From: Acidimicrobiia bacterium
Lineage (GTDB): Bacteria > Actinomycetota > Acidimicrobiia > UBA5794 > JAOTWH01
Assembly (NCBI GenBank): GCA_029863035.1
Contig: JAOTWH010000153.1
Coordinates: 1 to 5,397, forward strand
Direction of reading: 5' to 3'
DNA: 5,397 nt
Below, in pieces: positions 3,896-5,397 of the stretch. Under the pieces are notes generated by a model, which did not search any database, had not been told where the DNA came from, and saw only the letters and a list, made by a program, of their open reading frames with translations. The position numbers and the translations under genes are program-made. Each line of letters begins with the position of its first letter. Position 1 is the first letter of the stretch.

Positions 3896-5397
3896 TCAAC
3901 TCCCAGGAATGTACATGTGCAGGAGCTGTCCGGCCTCACGTTTGAGTAACGTCCCGTCAGGCTGCAGCTCTTCATCCACGAAGTCGAAGTCGTGGGCTTG
4001 CACGTCGAGTAGCCAATGTCCCTCTCCGTACCACTCGGATACGTCCACGATGCCCGAAGACTCGCCGCCGGCGTCAACAACATTGGCAACGGCAGTCCAG
4101 CTTCCATCGGAGAACTTGTACTGCCAGATCTGCGCGTCGTCGGCATCCTCTTGAACCATCAGGCTGTTAGCACTGGTGTCCATGTTGTCCGGGTTGGTGA
4201 ACCCGACGAAGTCGTCGAGCCCATCGTCGTCACCCTGGGCCAGTACGGTCAGGCTGTCCACCTTGCGCGGGTTGTTGTCGTTCATGACCATCTTGAAGAC
4301 CCGGCCATTGTCGGCCAGCCCTGTCGACGTTCCGATCCTCTCCAGCCTTCCGGTATCCGGATCGGGGGCTATACGGGACTGCCCGGTATCGGCGATGTAG
4401 ATGGTGTGAGGGTCGTTCTTGTCGTAGGCCAGGTCCTCCAGGCGGATGAACTGGAAGACGTTGTTGTCGTTGGACCATTCCTCCAATGCTGCCTGGGGAG
4501 CCTCGCCTGTCGTGCCCCTAGCGATCTGCTTGGGAACTCGGATGAACTTGCCGGCGAACTCGTCTCCCGGCACCAGGTCCAGATAGTCGTTGGCTCCGTT
4601 GAACGGATCGGTCGGAGTGACCTTCTTGCCGTTCGCCTCGGTCACCTGGAACGCCCACAGGCTCCCCTTGTCCTGCCACACGTGCGATTCGTGATTGGCC
4701 AGGTACAGGTAGAGCTGGGACGATGGCGCGTTGAAGGTGTCATCCGTCGACAACATCGCCAACTGGTTGTAACCAGGAACGGCGATCGTGTTCTCATGAT
4801 TGTGCCGACCCATGCCGGCTACTTGAGTGAACTCGCCCGTGTCGGTGTCCAACACCACCACGTAGCCGCCTTGGCGTTGACCGGCCAGCCCTGGGTCGGG
4901 CCCATATGGAGCACCTGCGGGCACGTCCACGATGTCGTCGGTCTCTTCGTTGGCGAACAAGGTGTAGGTGCTGAACCCCTCAGCAGGCCCAGCCATCGAG
5001 GCCGAACAGAACCGCAGATAGCCGTTCTCCGGTCCTAGCGCCACCTCGGCGCTGTTGATCGTATTGGTGGCCACGTCCAGCGTGAGCTTGGAAACAGACG
5101 CATCCTGGAAGTCACTTGAACCAAAGAAAGGAACGGTGGTCTGTTCGTGTGTGACGTACACATCAACAGTGCCCTCGGTCGGCCCTGGGCGCACCCCGAT
5201 GCCGTCGGGAAGGCCCTCGAACAGGAGGCCGTCGTGGGTTTGGCCAACATCGATAATGGGTGTGACTGTGCCCCCTCCTACGTTCAACGTGATCAAGGCC
5301 GAGCCCGGCGACGTATGGGCCGCCCCCGCCGGCGCGGTTGGCATGACCGCCACCAATAGGGCAAATGAAAATGCGATGGCTACCAAGCGTCGCCATC
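3896..5397 (-). CDS. Secreted PhoX-like (DUF839) protein, N-terminus cut by window edge
   Basis: A likely exported phosphatase-like protein of the PhoX/DUF839 family. Known PhoX alkaline phosphatases are Tat-exported beta-propeller enzymes with an iron-calcium cofactor that cleave phosphate esters. The frame is open to the edge and reads WRRLVAIAFSFALLVAVM before a probable AGA cleavage site, so the true start is probably just outside; the RR pair could be a Tat motif. Numbering from the internal TTG at 5386 gives 496 residues. Family-like blocks are FCSAS (C127, the only cysteine seen), TLFANEE (E147, E148), GRHNHEN (192-199), YLANHESHVW (228-237), LEDLAYD (316-322), IADTG (331-335), SANSLMVQEDADDAQIW (405-421) and GHWLLDVQAHDF near the C-terminus. 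Cys, Glu and His in these blocks are candidate metal ligands by analogy with PhoX, not checked against a structure. It is short compared with classical PhoX, so another substrate is possible. Three hairpins follow its stop and separate it from hmuT. Confidence 0.85.
   Translation of the reverse strand, partial: WRRLVAIAFSFALLVAVMPTAPAGAAHTSPGSALITLNVGGGTVTPIIDVGQTHDGLLFEGLPDGIGVRPGPTEGTVDVYVTHEQTTVPFFGSSDFQDASVSKLTLDVATNTINSAEVALGPENGYLRFCSASMAGPAEGFSTYTLFANEETDDIVDVPAGAPYGPDPGLAGQRQGGYVVVLDTDTGEFTQVAGMGRHNHENTIAVPGYNQLAMLSTDDTFNAPSSQLYLYLANHESHVWQDKGSLWAFQVTEANGKKVTPTDPFNGANDYLDLVPGDEFAGKFIRVPKQIARGTTGEAPQAALEEWSNDNNVFQFIRLEDLAYDKNDPHTIYIADTGQSRIAPDPDTGRLERIGTSTGLADNGRVFKMVMNDNNPRKVDSLTVLAQGDDDGLDDFVGFTNPDNMDTSANSLMVQEDADDAQIWQYKFSDGSWTAVANVVDAGGESSGIVDVSEWYGEGHWLLDVQAHDFDFVDEELQPDGTLLKREAGQLLHMYIPGS

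Noticed and set aside
4016..5038. Plus-strand open frame (340 aa) opposite the PhoX-like gene
   Set aside because: It has Val/Gly/His-rich shadow composition and no domain, while the opposite strand carries the conserved DUF839 blocks.

Overview
The window is GC-rich with little intergenic space, and its frequent GTG/TTG starts and overlapping stop/start pairs point to a high-GC bacterium. A Thr/Ala/Pro-rich linker behind a lipobox, a HmuTUV-type importer and sparse Shine-Dalgarno sequences fit an actinobacterium, perhaps a free-living Acidimicrobiia-like lineage. That placement is inferred from style, not from a marker gene.

Layout. (1) Positions 1-680, plus strand: the 3' end of formate-tetrahydrofolate ligase (fhs), overlapping by ATGA a small NTF2/SnoaL-like protein. 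(2) Positions 693-3516, minus strand: a three-gene ABC importer operon read hmuT (binding lipoprotein), hmuU (FecCD-type permease), hmuV (ATPase). Its genes overlap by 4 and 1 bases, so it is almost certainly one translationally coupled transcript. It converges on the fhs/SnoaL pair with only 12 bp between stop codons. (3) Positions 3517-3895: 379 bp without a credible gene but rich in signals. On the minus strand there is a near-consensus promoter (TTGACC-17-GATAAT), a leader of about 165 nt that folds into a long closing stem around a GAAA-capped hairpin, and palindromes over the promoter. Further upstream are three tandem GC hairpins that end the preceding gene. (4) Positions 3896-5397, minus strand: a secreted PhoX-like (DUF839) protein whose extreme N-terminus runs off the window.

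Function. The importer should bring heme or a similar iron/tetrapyrrole compound across the membrane: HmuT captures it, the HmuU dimer forms the channel and HmuV hydrolyses ATP. The substrate is uncertain because HmuT has Phe at the site where I recall the heme-ligating Tyr of Gram-negative relatives. Characterised PhoX enzymes use iron and calcium, so the PhoX-like neighbour offers a loose iron/phosphate theme, but tandem terminators separate it from the importer.

The best candidate for something undescribed is the structured leader (about 3584-3680) between the promoter and hmuT. I do not recognise it as a known riboswitch class. Its strand is not fully settled: the GAAA loop and promoter favour minus, while three G-U pairs would form only on plus.
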